A stretch of 64,000 nt of DNA from DASUPK01 sp963815665 (lineage in GTDB: Bacteria; Actinomycetota; Thermoleophilia; Solirubrobacterales; 70-9). Positions 28,467 through 36,879 of the stretch are shown in pieces. The position numbers and the translations under genes were made by a program. The stretch's first letter is position 1, and the number at the start of each line of letters is the position of its first letter. The stretch spans positions 186,001 through 250,000 of the forward strand of contig CAWFHN010000016.1 in the NCBI GenBank assembly GCA_963815665.1, read 5' to 3'. The notes beneath the pieces were generated by a model. That model made no database searches. It was not told where the DNA came from and saw only the letters and a list, made by a program, of their open reading frames with translations.

Positions 28467-29156
28467 TCAGTCGTAGGTCTCGACCTCGAAGTGGGAGAGG
28501 CCGTGATCGCCGTAGGTATCGCCCACGCCGAAGTTGAAGCCGACACCCGGCGCTCCCGAGCTGAACGTGTCGTCGGTGGTCGAGATCTTCTCGACGCCGT
28601 TGATGTAGCCCTTGATCACATTCCCCTCGATGCTCGCCGCGATCACGTCGCCATGCTCGACGCCGTAGTCGGGGCCCTCGCGCCGCTCGAGCGACGTCCA
28701 GTCGCCGATCGCCCCGTTCCAGCGAACGATCTCGCAGTAACCCAGGTCACCCTTGAGACAGCGAAAGAAGATCTCGTACCCGCTGATGCTGTTCGGCCCC
28801 AGAGTGTGCCGCAACCGGATCTGGACCTCCTGGAACCACTCCTCGGTGGGGTTCTCGACATGCGCAGTCGCCTTGCCGTGCTGATTCGGGCCCCACTCCC
28901 CCGACAGGACTGAGGTCGGATCGTCGTAGTCGCCCTCGGGCGCCTTCTCCTCCTCCTCGAGATTGCCCTGCTCGGAGCGCTTCTCGAGCACGTTCATCCG
29001 CGAGGGGGCACCGTGGATGAAGCCGTTCGTGACGGTGCAGTCGGTCCAGTCGATCGCGTCCTTCTTGCCGTTCAGCCACATCCCGTCCTCCGAGACGGGA
29101 TCCTCGTCGTGAGGGAAATCGGTGCGATAGGAACGCACCACCGTCCTCTCAGCCAT
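28467..29156 (-). CDS. Hypothetical concanavalin-like (LamG/DUF1080-type) beta-sandwich protein
   Basis: 229 residues, no signal peptide or membrane segment. Alternating strands and aromatic residues, with EVQIRLRHTLGPNSISGYEIFFRC, VIAASIEGNVIKGYINGVEKIST and a PGVGFNFG end, resemble LamG/3-keto-disaccharide-hydrolase-like jelly rolls in which the IKGYINGVE hairpin is typical. Acidic insertion (about 65-78) EQGNLEEEEKAPEGD. Opposite strand to the operon but shares the operator-bearing intergenic region at 29157-29255, so it may belong to the same regulon. Function unknown. Confidence 0.6.
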   Translation of the reverse strand: MAERTVVRSYRTDFPHDEDPVSEDGMWLNGKKDAIDWTDCTVTNGFIHGAPSRMNVLEKRSEQGNLEEEEKAPEGDYDDPTSVLSGEWGPNQHGKATAHVENPTEEWFQEVQIRLRHTLGPNSISGYEIFFRCLKGDLGYCEIVRWNGAIGDWTSLERREGPDYGVEHGDVIAASIEGNVIKGYINGVEKISTTDDTFSSGAPGVGFNFGVGDTYGDHGLSHFEVETYD

Positions 29157-29172
29157 ATCTCCTCCTCCTAAC

Positions 29173-29183
29173 TGGTCTGATCA
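29173..29183. promoter_or_regulatory. Candidate GntR operator between divergent genes
   Basis: TGGTCTGATCA, inside AACTGGTCTGATCACC, nine of eleven bases identical to the perfect palindrome at 22307 and differing by one from the site at 21407. Lies 17 bases before the beta-sandwich gene on the minus strand. Confidence 0.5.
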
Positions 29184-29233
29184 CCCGCTATGCATATCAA
29201 ATTGGCGCCTAGGCGGCAAGATAGGTATCTTGT

Positions 29234-29245
29234 GATCAGCTGATC
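29234..29245. promoter_or_regulatory. Perfect 12-bp palindrome upstream of the D-threonine-aldolase-like gene
   Basis: GATCAGCTGATC, ten bases before the ATG at 29256. Related in form to TGATCA-GG-TGATCA at 21399-21412. Position so close to the start would block initiation when bound. Which protein binds is inferred. Confidence 0.45.
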
Positions 29246-29255
29246 TGTTGAGTTG

Positions 29256-30410
29256 ATGGCGACCACGGAGCAAACTTCCCTCGAAGCGGCGCGGCGCCTG
29301 ATCGGCGAGGCGACGAGCGCCGTCCCCACCCCGGCCCTCCTGCTCGAGGTCCGGGTGGTCAGGGAGAACATCGCCGAGATGGCCCGCCGGATGGAGACCG
29401 TCCCCGCGGCGCTTCGCCCGCACGCGAAGATCCACAAGAGCCCCGTGCTGGGCCGGATGCAGATGGAGGCGGGCGCGATCGGCCTGACCACCGCCACGGT
29501 CTGGGAGGCGTCGGCGATGGCCGCGGAGGGGCTCTCCGACATCCTGGTCGCGAACCAGGTCGTGGGACGGATGAAGGCCGCCGAGCTGGCTCGGATCGCC
29601 GGGCTCTCCCGGGTCATCGTCCTGGTCGAAAGCGCGGTGAACGCGGACGAGCTCGCCTCAGCCGCGCAGGCCGCCGGGACCGAGATCGGTGTGTTGGTCG
29701 AGCTCGACGTCGGGCTCCACCGATCGGGCGTCCGCAAGGCAGAGGACGCCGTCGCTCTCGCGAAGCGCATCGATGACACCCCCGGCCTGCGGCTCTGGGG
29801 CCCGTTCGGATACGAAGGGCACTGCATGCTCGAGCCGGACCGCGAGCTGCGGATCCAGATGGCGCAGGCGTCGAACGCGATGCTGATCGAGCTCGCCGAC
29901 GAAATGGACCGCCAGGACCTGCCGACGGAGATCGTCGCTGCCGGGGGTCTCGGCACGTGGGACATCACCGGCGCCAACCAGAGGATCACCGAGATCCACG
30001 CCGGCTCCTACATCTTCATGGATGCCTTTCACCGCAGGCTCGTCCCGGGCTTCGAACCGGCGCTCACGGTCCTCTCGACGGTGATCTCGCGGACGGGTGA
30101 CATGGCAGTCGTCGACTGCGGCCGAAAGTCGATCGGGATCGACCGCGCGGTGCCGGAGCTCGTCGGCACCAGCGGCGAGGTCCGGTTCGAGCACGGGGAG
30201 CACTTCATCCATGAGGAGCACACCGCGCTCATGCTGGAGGGCGAGCCGGAGATCGGAGTCGGGGACACCGTCCGCCTGATGCCCGGCTACGCGCCGACGA
30301 CCGTGAACCTCTACGACTGCTACTTCGTGATCGAAGATGACACCGTGATCGACGTGTGGCCGATCCGAGGCCGCTACGGCTCCGAGACGGCCGGAGTCAC
30401 GGCAGCGTGA
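29256..30410 (+). CDS. D-threonine aldolase / D-serine dehydratase-like PLP enzyme (alanine racemase N-domain)
   Basis: 384 residues from ATG 29256 (TTG 29253 also in frame). Fold-type III: residues TPALLLEVRVVRENI, then LRPHAKIHKSP with the PLP Lys, VELDVGLHRSGV, and AGSYIFMDAFH near the phosphate site. The C-terminal barrel matches DSD1/D-threonine aldolases. The metal-binding His-x-Cys/Asp normally found in the P-x-H-x-C/D element is LMPGYAPTTVNLYD here, so the usual ligands are Tyr and Pro. Substrate probably a D-beta-hydroxy amino acid. Overlaps the next gene by GTGA. Confidence 0.82.
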   Translation: MATTEQTSLEAARRLIGEATSAVPTPALLLEVRVVRENIAEMARRMETVPAALRPHAKIHKSPVLGRMQMEAGAIGLTTATVWEASAMAAEGLSDILVANQVVGRMKAAELARIAGLSRVIVLVESAVNADELASAAQAAGTEIGVLVELDVGLHRSGVRKAEDAVALAKRIDDTPGLRLWGPFGYEGHCMLEPDRELRIQMAQASNAMLIELADEMDRQDLPTEIVAAGGLGTWDITGANQRITEIHAGSYIFMDAFHRRLVPGFEPALTVLSTVISRTGDMAVVDCGRKSIGIDRAVPELVGTSGEVRFEHGEHFIHEEHTALMLEGEPEIGVGDTVRLMPGYAPTTVNLYDCYFVIEDDTVIDVWPIRGRYGSETAGVTAA

Positions 30411-31168
30411 AGCCGCTCGACGGACAGGTCGCCGTCGTCACGGGTTCCGCGAACGGCGTCGGCCGCGGCATCGCGGAGGTTCTGAGCGCCGAGGGTGCGG
30501 GGGTCACGGTCGCGGACATGGACCTCGCCGCCGCCAAGTCCCTCGCCGACAAGCTGGAGACGCGAGGCGGCTCGGCCCTCCCGGTCGAGGTGGATGTGGC
30601 CGACAGGGACGCGATCGGCGAGATGGCGGCCGCGGCGCTCGAGCGCTGGGGGAGGATCGACATCCTCGCCGCGAATGCCGGCATCTACCCGGAGGTCCGG
30701 CTGGAGGACCTGACCGAGGAGGTGATCGACCGCGTCCTGAGCATCAACGTGAAGGGCGCGGTGTACGCGATCCAGGCCTGCCTGCCGTCAATGGTCGAGC
30801 AGGGCTACGGCCGGATCGTCCTCACCTCCTCGATCACGGGCCCGATCGTGGGCGCGGAGGGTTACGGCCTGTACGCCTCCACGAAGTCGGCGATGCTCGG
30901 GATGATGCGCAGCCTCGCGCTCGAGGTCGCCGGAGACGGCGTGACGGTCAACGCGATCATGCCCGGGAACGTGCGAACCCCCGGGTTCGAGACCCTCACA
31001 GAGGACTGGAAGCAGAAGGTCCTTCGCGCGATTCCCCTCGGCAGGCTCGCCGAGCCGGAGGAGGTCGGCTGGGCCGTTCGCTTCCTGGCATCGGAGGAGG
31101 CCGGATACATCACCGGCCAGACCCTCGTCCTCGACGGAGGGCAGGTCCTCCCCGAAGGCTCCCCCTAG
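30407..31168 (+). CDS. SDR family oxidoreductase (FabG-like)
   Basis: 253 residues, start GTG 30407 in a GTGA overlap. VVTGSANGVGRGI nucleotide motif, VADMD (Asp at the end of strand two, favouring NAD), AANAGIYPEV, TSSITG catalytic Ser, YASTKSAMLG catalytic Tyr/Lys, and C-terminal EEAGYITGQTLVLDGGQ. Likely oxidises a hydroxy-acid or alcohol intermediate of the regulon. Confidence 0.92.
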   Translation: MKPLDGQVAVVTGSANGVGRGIAEVLSAEGAGVTVADMDLAAAKSLADKLETRGGSALPVEVDVADRDAIGEMAAAALERWGRIDILAANAGIYPEVRLEDLTEEVIDRVLSINVKGAVYAIQACLPSMVEQGYGRIVLTSSITGPIVGAEGYGLYASTKSAMLGMMRSLALEVAGDGVTVNAIMPGNVRTPGFETLTEDWKQKVLRAIPLGRLAEPEEVGWAVRFLASEEAGYITGQTLVLDGGQVLPEGSP

Positions 31169-31186
31169 ACGAAAGGAATCAGTTCG

Positions 31187-32140
31187 ATGAGCACCACAGC
31201 TCCTGACACCAAGAAGCTCTCGGTCGCCGAGTTCGAGGCGATCTTCGACTCAGTCAAGAACTGGGGCCGGTGGGGTGAAGACGACTTCCGGGGAACCCTG
31301 AACTACCTCACACCGGAGCACGTCAAGGGGGCGGCCGCGCTCGTTCGCTCCGGACGCTCGATCTCGATGGCGATCCCGATCAACACCGTGGCCGGACCCG
31401 ACAACCCGAGCCCGGCGATTCACCACATGACCCAGATGCACGACTGGGACATCAACTCGGGAAAGCTCCGCTTCGCCACCGACTTTCTCGGGATGAACTT
31501 CCATGGCGACTGCCATACGCATATCGACGCGCTCTGCCACATCGCCTACGACGACGAGCTCTACGGGGGCCGCCCGGCGTCCGCCGTGACGAGTCACGGC
31601 TCCGAAACCCTGGACATGGAGGACTACGCCGACGGCATCGTCGGGCGCGGCGTGCTCCTGGACATCCCCCGGTTGCGCGGCGTGCCCTATCTCGAGCCGG
31701 GGGAGGCGGTCACCGCTGACGAGCTCGACGCCGCCGAGGAGGCGCAGGGGGTCAAGCTCGGGGAGGGCGACATCCTCGTCTTCCGCACGGGCCACCACAG
31801 GCGGCGCCGGGAGCTCGGCGCCTGGGACAACGGCCCCGACGGCGAGGGCAAGGCCGGCCTCCACGTAGACACCATCCCCTGGATGCACGAGCGGAAGATC
31901 GCCGCCTTCCTACCGGATGGCGACGGCGAGACGGTCCCGAGCACGGTGGAAGGGATCCTCTACCCGATCCACCCCCTTCAGATCGTGGCGATGGGGATGG
32001 CCGTCTCCGACAGCCTCAACCTCGAGGAGATCGCCGTGGCCTGCGATCAGGAGCAGCGCTGGGAGTTCATGGTCGTCGCGACGCCGCTGCGACTGCCGCG
32101 CGCCACGGGATCGCCGTTCAATCCCGTGGCGATCCTCTGA
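31187..32140 (+). CDS. Cyclase family protein (kynurenine formamidase-like metal hydrolase)
   Basis: 317 residues. The metal signature HGDCHTHIDALCH at about residue 104 corresponds to the H-x-G-T-H-x-D-x3-H of PF04199 cyclases, with C for T. Later VFRTGHHRR and the terminal domain ATPLRLPRATGSPFNPVAI are typical of the longer branch of the family. Probably hydrolyses a lactam, formamide or cyclic amide. 18 bases after the SDR, preceded by GAAAGGAATC. Last gene before the island array. Confidence 0.87.
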   Translation: MSTTAPDTKKLSVAEFEAIFDSVKNWGRWGEDDFRGTLNYLTPEHVKGAAALVRSGRSISMAIPINTVAGPDNPSPAIHHMTQMHDWDINSGKLRFATDFLGMNFHGDCHTHIDALCHIAYDDELYGGRPASAVTSHGSETLDMEDYADGIVGRGVLLDIPRLRGVPYLEPGEAVTADELDAAEEAQGVKLGEGDILVFRTGHHRRRRELGAWDNGPDGEGKAGLHVDTIPWMHERKIAAFLPDGDGETVPSTVEGILYPIHPLQIVAMGMAVSDSLNLEEIAVACDQEQRWEFMVVATPLRLPRATGSPFNPVAIL

Positions 32141-32162
32141 GGACAGGGTGCAGCGGAGCGGT

Positions 32163-32492
32163 CTACTTGGCGTACTTATTCTCGTAGGACTTGCCGATCG
32201 CCTCGCCCTGCTGCGCCTCCGACTTGCCGATCGACTGGCCCTGCTGAGCCTCCGACTGCCCAACTGACTCGCCCTGCTGGGCCTCGCTCTGTCCGACCGA
32301 CTCGCCCTGAGCCGCCTCGGAGGTGCCGATCGACTCGCCCTCCTGGGCCGCCGAGTTGTCGTTCGAGTCACTGCCGCAGCCGGCCCACGCGGCACCCGCC
32401 AGGACCAGCGCCAGCGACATCAGGATCGCGCCGAGACGAGCACTGAGTGCCGATCCACTGCCGACAGCCTGCTCCGAGCCGCCCTCGATCAT
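32163..32492 (-). CDS. Lipoprotein with five 11-residue repeats
   Basis: 109 residues from ATG 32492, which has GGAGG seven bases upstream (an ATG at 32498 touches the same ribosome site). Signal region with LSLALVLAGAAWAGC lipobox. After a short Asp/Asn spacer come five copies of an 11-residue unit, consensus AQQGESVGQSE, then KSYENKYAK. The units have strict spacing of Gln, Gly and Ser and lack Pro, so an extended or helical stalk is possible. No family recognised. Convergent with the cyclase gene. Confidence 0.65.
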   Translation of the reverse strand: MIEGGSEQAVGSGSALSARLGAILMSLALVLAGAAWAGCGSDSNDNSAAQEGESIGTSEAAQGESVGQSEAQQGESVGQSEAQQGQSIGKSEAQQGEAIGKSYENKYAK

Positions 32493-32716
32493 CTGCATCC
32501 CTCCTCGATCGGTTGAATCGAAAACCTACACCGGCTCGCCCCCGGAAACGGCTCGAGCACACTGTCCGTCGGTCCAGCCCCCGGCGATCTGCCCGATTCC
32601 TATCCCCCTCGGACCCTGGACCACTCGTCACGCTGGTCCCGCGCGCGAACCCCGCTATCCGGATCGCGACCCGCCGATCCGCTTGCCGCCAGAGCGTTCT
32701 CGCAAGCCGTGCTGCA

Positions 32717-32780
32717 GCGGAGGGGGTGGGATTCGAACCCACGAGGGACCCGAGGGCCTCAACGTTTTCGAGGCCGCCCG
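32717..32780 (-). repeat. Diverged tRNA-Ser(CGA) 3' fragment (att copy A, distal end of island array)
   Basis: Bases 32717-32758 are identical to the 3' end and T-arm/variable arm of the intact tRNA at 46526-46614; from there to 32780 similarity continues with substitutions and a deletion in the anticodon loop. It lacks the 5' half. This is the outermost and most decayed of four copies. Confidence 0.85.
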
Positions 32781-32821
32781 GCTTGCGCAGGAAAGCCAGT
32801 CCTGGAGCAAGTCGGGACGCT

Positions 32822-32845
32822 GGGGGAACGTCAGGGGGAACGAAA
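32822..32845 (+). repeat. Right-end arm repeat of island 1
   Basis: GGGGGAACGT followed by CAGGGGGAACGAAA, i.e. two GGGGGAAC units in tandem, 42 bases inside att copy A. The same tandem pair lies 42-46 bases inside copies B and C. Candidate integrase arm site. Confidence 0.6.
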
Positions 32846-32987
32846 CCGAAGTGAAACTCCGAGACCTGCGTTGACCCGGGCTGACTCGGCAAGGCCCGAG
32901 CGGAGCGCAGCTTTTGCAAAGGCGATGTGGAGATCGCCACACATTGCGTACCGGGTCTCCGGGGTGCCCATGGCGGTCAGCACCCGG

Positions 32988-34391
32988 TCAACCCGATCCG
33001 ACTGAGCGCCGCTCGTCGAGTTCGCGAAGCCGCTCGGTGGCGGGCCCAACATGGGTCAGGAATCGCTCTATCGCAGCCTTGACGGGTGGGTCGGCAGCAT
33101 GGTCGGGGAGGCCGCGGAGGAGGTTAAGTCGGCTCTCGGCCACCCAGCGCGAGATGTCCGGGTCGCGCAGCCAGCGCTGCTCGACCTGCCAAGTGCGACG
33201 GTTCAGGGCGGGCCAGTCGTCAACGCTGCTCGGGTAGGGGTTGGGAGGACAGAGCCGGTTCTTGTCTGGGTCTTCGCTGGGGTGGGCCTCGACGACCGCG
33301 GTGAGCGCCGCGTTGAACGCCGGTGAGTTCTGCCTGACCTGCTGGAGGACGATCTTGCCGGGCTGAAAGACGGGGGTCGCAGGTGCGTTGCGCAGGCCGC
33401 GCGCCGTGCAGTCGACGTGCAGGACATCGGGGGAAGTGTCGGCCTCGCCGTGCGAGAGCACGATCCGGTCGGCTTCGATCCGTTGCACGCGGCCGAGCCG
33501 GACCACATCATCGATCTGCCGCAAGGCATCGATCTCGCGGGGACTGAGCATCGTGACGCGATACATCGTCGCGCGAGCCGACGGGTGGATACGGACCAGG
33601 CGCCCCGATTCTTCCAGTCGATCAAACAGGTCCTCGACGTCCGCCGCCTCCGCCGCCGCTTCGGCATCGAGGGAGATGCCCTCCATGATCTCGCCGACCA
33701 GGTCCAGCGGCTGGAAGTGGCGCCGGTGGTGAAACCAGTGGTCCCGTGGGCGGACCCATTGGATCCGATCCGGCGCCACGCCGTTGTCCAGCAGCCAGAT
33801 GCAGGCGTCGACCGCCGTCTTGCCGGACCCGAGCACGGTGTAGCTGGTCCCCGACCGCGCGGCGGCCGGTAGCTCGTTGACGGGCACGACGTGGGCACCC
33901 GCCGCCACATCGAAGGACGGTCGGTGAGCGGCCGGGACCGAGGCTTCCAGGTAGCGGGCATCGACCAGCTTCCGGCGCACCTCGATCTGATGGAGGGCCC
34001 CGGTACTCAGGTCGCGGACCTGCTCTCCATGCTCTCCCCGCCCCAGGTGCTCATGCTCGGTCAGGATGCGTACGCGTCCCGTCTGCGTAAGGCGGGACGC
34101 CACCTCGGCGAAGTAGTCCCTCACCTCCGCGCCCGTCGCTCGTTCATAGAAGCCGGCGTTTTCGCCCGACCCGTCGATCCGATCCTCGCCCAGCGGCAGG
34201 GAGTCGACGCCGTAGTAGGCCGAGGGAGTGTGCAGTCGAACGAAGGGATACGCGTCGAGCCAGTGGCCACCAGGCCCGGGCCGGCGATCGACGAGCACAA
34301 GCTCGACGTCAGGCTCCTCCTCGGCCAATGTGTCGGCGAAGGCGAGGCCACTCGCCCCCGATCCGACGACCAGGTAGTCAGTGCTGATCAA
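32988..34391 (-). CDS. FAD/NAD(P)-binding monooxygenase-like flavoprotein (island 1, paralogue 1)
   Basis: 467 residues; start TTG 34391 with GAAGGGGA just upstream. FAD Rossmann motif YLVVGSGASGLAFADTLA and RRPGPGGHWLDAYPFVRLH, a GG-x-W type motif seen in flavin monooxygenase-like proteins. Second nucleotide motif YTVLGSGKTAVDACIWLL departs from GxGxxG (reads G-S-G-K-T-A). C-terminal part is helical. About half of the residues match the protein at 35085-36539, so the two are paralogues on opposite strands of one island. Substrate unknown; could oxidise a small molecule or make a defence signal. Confidence 0.75.
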   Translation of the reverse strand: MISTDYLVVGSGASGLAFADTLAEEEPDVELVLVDRRPGPGGHWLDAYPFVRLHTPSAYYGVDSLPLGEDRIDGSGENAGFYERATGAEVRDYFAEVASRLTQTGRVRILTEHEHLGRGEHGEQVRDLSTGALHQIEVRRKLVDARYLEASVPAAHRPSFDVAAGAHVVPVNELPAAARSGTSYTVLGSGKTAVDACIWLLDNGVAPDRIQWVRPRDHWFHHRRHFQPLDLVGEIMEGISLDAEAAAEAADVEDLFDRLEESGRLVRIHPSARATMYRVTMLSPREIDALRQIDDVVRLGRVQRIEADRIVLSHGEADTSPDVLHVDCTARGLRNAPATPVFQPGKIVLQQVRQNSPAFNAALTAVVEAHPSEDPDKNRLCPPNPYPSSVDDWPALNRRTWQVEQRWLRDPDISRWVAESRLNLLRGLPDHAADPPVKAAIERFLTHVGPATERLRELDERRSVGSG

Positions 34392-34548
34392 GTCCCCTTC
34401 TTCGATCCGTCAGCCGGCGACCACGATGCTCTCACCGCAGTATTACCGGCTGGTGAGACTTCCGGATTGGGCTGCAAGCTTCGCGACGGTGGCCCGGCGT
34501 GACCGGTCCTCGCGCAGAGCGGGAGAGGCGCGAGATACTGTGCGGGCC

Positions 34549-34959
34549 ATGTCCCAGGAGAAGATCGAACGCTTGCGGAGTCTGTATGCCGACTGGGAGC
34601 AGGGAAACTTCTGGACCACCGGCGACTACGTGGACTCGGAGTTCGAGTTCGAGTGGAAGTGGGCGTTCCCGGACGTCGCGGGGATTCCCGAAGGTCGCAC
34701 ACACAGCCTGGCGCAGCTCACCGCTGTCTGGCTGGACTGGCTGAAGCCGTGGGAGAGGTTCACGGTCGAGGCGGAGAAATTCATCGAGGTCGACGATGAC
34801 CGGGTACTCGTGCTCTACGTCCGGCGGGCCAGCGTGGGCAATTCGGCGATCGAGCGCAAGGGAGGGACCCTGTGGACATTCCGGAACGGCACGGCTGTTC
34901 ACGCCGCCGACTTCGATGATCGCGCCAAGGCGCTCGAAGCCGCCGAGCTGTCCGGGTAG
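34549..34959 (+). CDS. SnoaL-like / NTF2-fold protein
   Basis: 136 residues from ATG 34549. The pattern of an N-terminal helix (EKIERLRSLYADWEQGN), DSEFEFEWKWAFP, RTHSLAQLTAVWLDWL helix and a beta sheet of VEAEKFIEVDDDRVLVLYVR, GGTLWTFRNGTAVHAADF fits the SnoaL_2/NTF2 cone fold used for small-molecule binding or isomerisation. Divergent from paralogue 1 (157-base gap) and ahead of paralogue 2 on the same strand. Confidence 0.72.
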   Translation: MSQEKIERLRSLYADWEQGNFWTTGDYVDSEFEFEWKWAFPDVAGIPEGRTHSLAQLTAVWLDWLKPWERFTVEAEKFIEVDDDRVLVLYVRRASVGNSAIERKGGTLWTFRNGTAVHAADFDDRAKALEAAELSG

Positions 34960-35084
34960 CGCCGAAGCGCGTCGAAATCCTTCGGGCAGCTGTGCGCGTA
35001 GACCCCGAGAACAAGCGGAGCGTTCGGAATCGTCGTACCGAGTAATCGCCGACCCCCGCTTCGGTTCGCGTTACCCCTGCTTGA

Positions 35085-36539
35085 ATGGCCGAAATGTCAC
35101 AAAGGATCGAGGCTGACTATCTCGTAGTCGGCGCTGGAGCGTCAGGGATGGCGTTCGCCGACGCGCTGACCGGGCACGCAGATGTGCGCGTCGCCCTGGT
35201 CGATCGCCGACACGGGCCCGGCGGCCATTGGCTCGAGGCGTACCCGTTCGTACGGCTGCACCAGGCGTCCTCGTTCTACGGCGTTGCCTCGACGCTGCTG
35301 GGCTCCGGGAAGATCCAGCCCGAGGGCCCCGAGGCCGGGCTTCATGAACGGGCCAGCGCCGCGGAGGTCTGCGCCTACTACCAGCGGGTCCTGAACGACC
35401 AGCTCGTGCCCTCGGGCCGCGTTGAGTTCCACCCCAACTGCGAGTACCTGGGTGACGGCTCGTTCGTCTCGAGCCTCTCCGGGGAGCGCTACCAGGCCGC
35501 GCCGGAGTGCCGGATCGTCGACGCGCGCTACCTCGCCCCGGAGATCCCCGCGACCACCGAGTCGCCGTTCGGCGTCGCGGACGGGGTCCGGGTGCTGCCG
35601 GTCAACGAGCTGCCGAGGCTGGAAACCGCACCGGGGGAGTTCGTGATCGTCGGCTCAGGGAAGACGGCAACGGATGCCTCCATCTGGCTGCTCGGAAACG
35701 GGGTGGACCCGGAGTCGATCTGCTGGGTTCGGCCCCGCGAACCGTGGATGTTGGACCGCGCGGTCGTCCAGCCCGACCCCGCCGTGTTCATCGGCATGGC
35801 TGCCGACATCATGGCGGCGGCGACCGCGGCCTCCTCCCCGGATGACCTCTTCCTGCGAATGGAAGCCGCCGGCGTGATGCTCCGCATCGACCCGTCGGTG
35901 ACGCCAACCATGGCGAAGACGCCGACACTTGCCCAATGGGAGCTCGACCTGTTGCGGAGCATCCAGCGCGTGGTCCGGATGGGACACATCCGCAGGGTCG
36001 AGCCGGGGCAGATAGAACTGGACGACGGGGATATCCCGATCCGCAGAGACGCGGTGATCGTCCACTGTGCCGCGGCCGGGCTTCAGTATCCGCCGCTGAT
36101 CCCCATCTGGGGCGAGGAGGCGATCACCATCCAGCCGGTTCGGGCGGGGTTTCCGTGCCTGGGGGCGGCACTGATCGGGTACGTGGAGGCAACCCGCGAG
36201 GACGACGCCGAGAAGAACCGGGTGTGCCTCCCGTCGCCGCTCTCGAACACGCCGACGGACTGGGCGCTGATGCAGCTCCTGGGCGGGCGGGCGTCACTGG
36301 CCTTCACCGCCGAGCCCGACATCAAGGAGTGGGCGGACAGCGTGGCGCTGAACCCCGCGCGCGTCCCCCCCGGAAAGGGCGTCGACGCGGAGCTTACGGC
36401 CGCGGAGGAGCGTTTCCGCGCCGCGGTCGGCCCCGGGATGGCGGCAATGGCGGAGCTTGCGGCCCTCAGCCCTCGCGACGGCCGGGCTGTTGGGGTCCGG
36501 CCGAGCGCCGAAGGCTCGGTCGCGAATCTCCTGCCTTGA
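35085..36539 (+). CDS. FAD/NAD(P)-binding monooxygenase-like flavoprotein (island 1, paralogue 2)
   Basis: 484 residues. YLVVGAGASGMAFADALTG, RRHGPGGHWLEAYPFVRLH and VIVGSGKTATDASIWLLGNG correspond motif by motif to the protein at 32988-34391, including the unusual GSGKTA second nucleotide site. The C-terminus is longer by some 17 residues and ends 142 bases before the left arm of the island. Conservation of the paired flavoproteins around a SnoaL protein suggests a joint pathway. Confidence 0.75.
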   Translation: MAEMSQRIEADYLVVGAGASGMAFADALTGHADVRVALVDRRHGPGGHWLEAYPFVRLHQASSFYGVASTLLGSGKIQPEGPEAGLHERASAAEVCAYYQRVLNDQLVPSGRVEFHPNCEYLGDGSFVSSLSGERYQAAPECRIVDARYLAPEIPATTESPFGVADGVRVLPVNELPRLETAPGEFVIVGSGKTATDASIWLLGNGVDPESICWVRPREPWMLDRAVVQPDPAVFIGMAADIMAAATAASSPDDLFLRMEAAGVMLRIDPSVTPTMAKTPTLAQWELDLLRSIQRVVRMGHIRRVEPGQIELDDGDIPIRRDAVIVHCAAAGLQYPPLIPIWGEEAITIQPVRAGFPCLGAALIGYVEATREDDAEKNRVCLPSPLSNTPTDWALMQLLGGRASLAFTAEPDIKEWADSVALNPARVPPGKGVDAELTAAEERFRAAVGPGMAAMAELAALSPRDGRAVGVRPSAEGSVANLLP

Positions 36540-36682
36540 GGTCGTGACCACGATCCCGCAGAAGGAGCTGCGCAACAATGTCGCCGCCCCCAGAACGCCT
36601 CGCCGAGGACCCCGAGGGATTCCCTCGCTCAGGTTGCGCCACACCTCGAGGTCGGTGAGCGCTCTCACCGACGCCACGGGTC

Positions 36683-36879
36683 GGGGGGAACCGGGGGAAC
36701 ATTGCGGGAACGAAAACCTGAGCGCAGACGCAGCTCGGGCCGGCGGGAACCTCGTGATTGCGCACAAATCCCTGCAAATGAAACCCATGAACGGTCTTGC
36801 AGACCGTTCGGTTCCTAGCCGGTCAAGCGCTCGGGTCCCGGCCAAAAAGCTGCCCATTTGCAGGTGTCTTTTCGATTCA
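36683..36879 (+). repeat. Left-end repeat of island 1
   Basis: Contains GGGGGGAAC/GGGGGAAC arm units ending in GCGGGAACGAAAA (36683-36716), CCCTGCAAAT, the hairpin-forming GAACGGTCTTGCAGACCG (from 36789) and a terminator-like stem AAAAG-CTGC/GCAG-CTTTT (about 36844-36872). Order and spacing equal those at 41764-41951 and 46328-46524. Spans the non-coding stretch after 36539 together with att copy B and the next right arm; no gene is seen in 36540-37049. Confidence 0.65.

Noticed and set aside
32368..32940. Short frames over the tRNA-Ser copies giving VGSNPTPSA- or GFESHPL-like peptides (also near 36300-36900, 46320-46600 and 47140-47500)
   Set aside because: These are translations of the tRNA T arm and flanks, a well-known annotation artefact.
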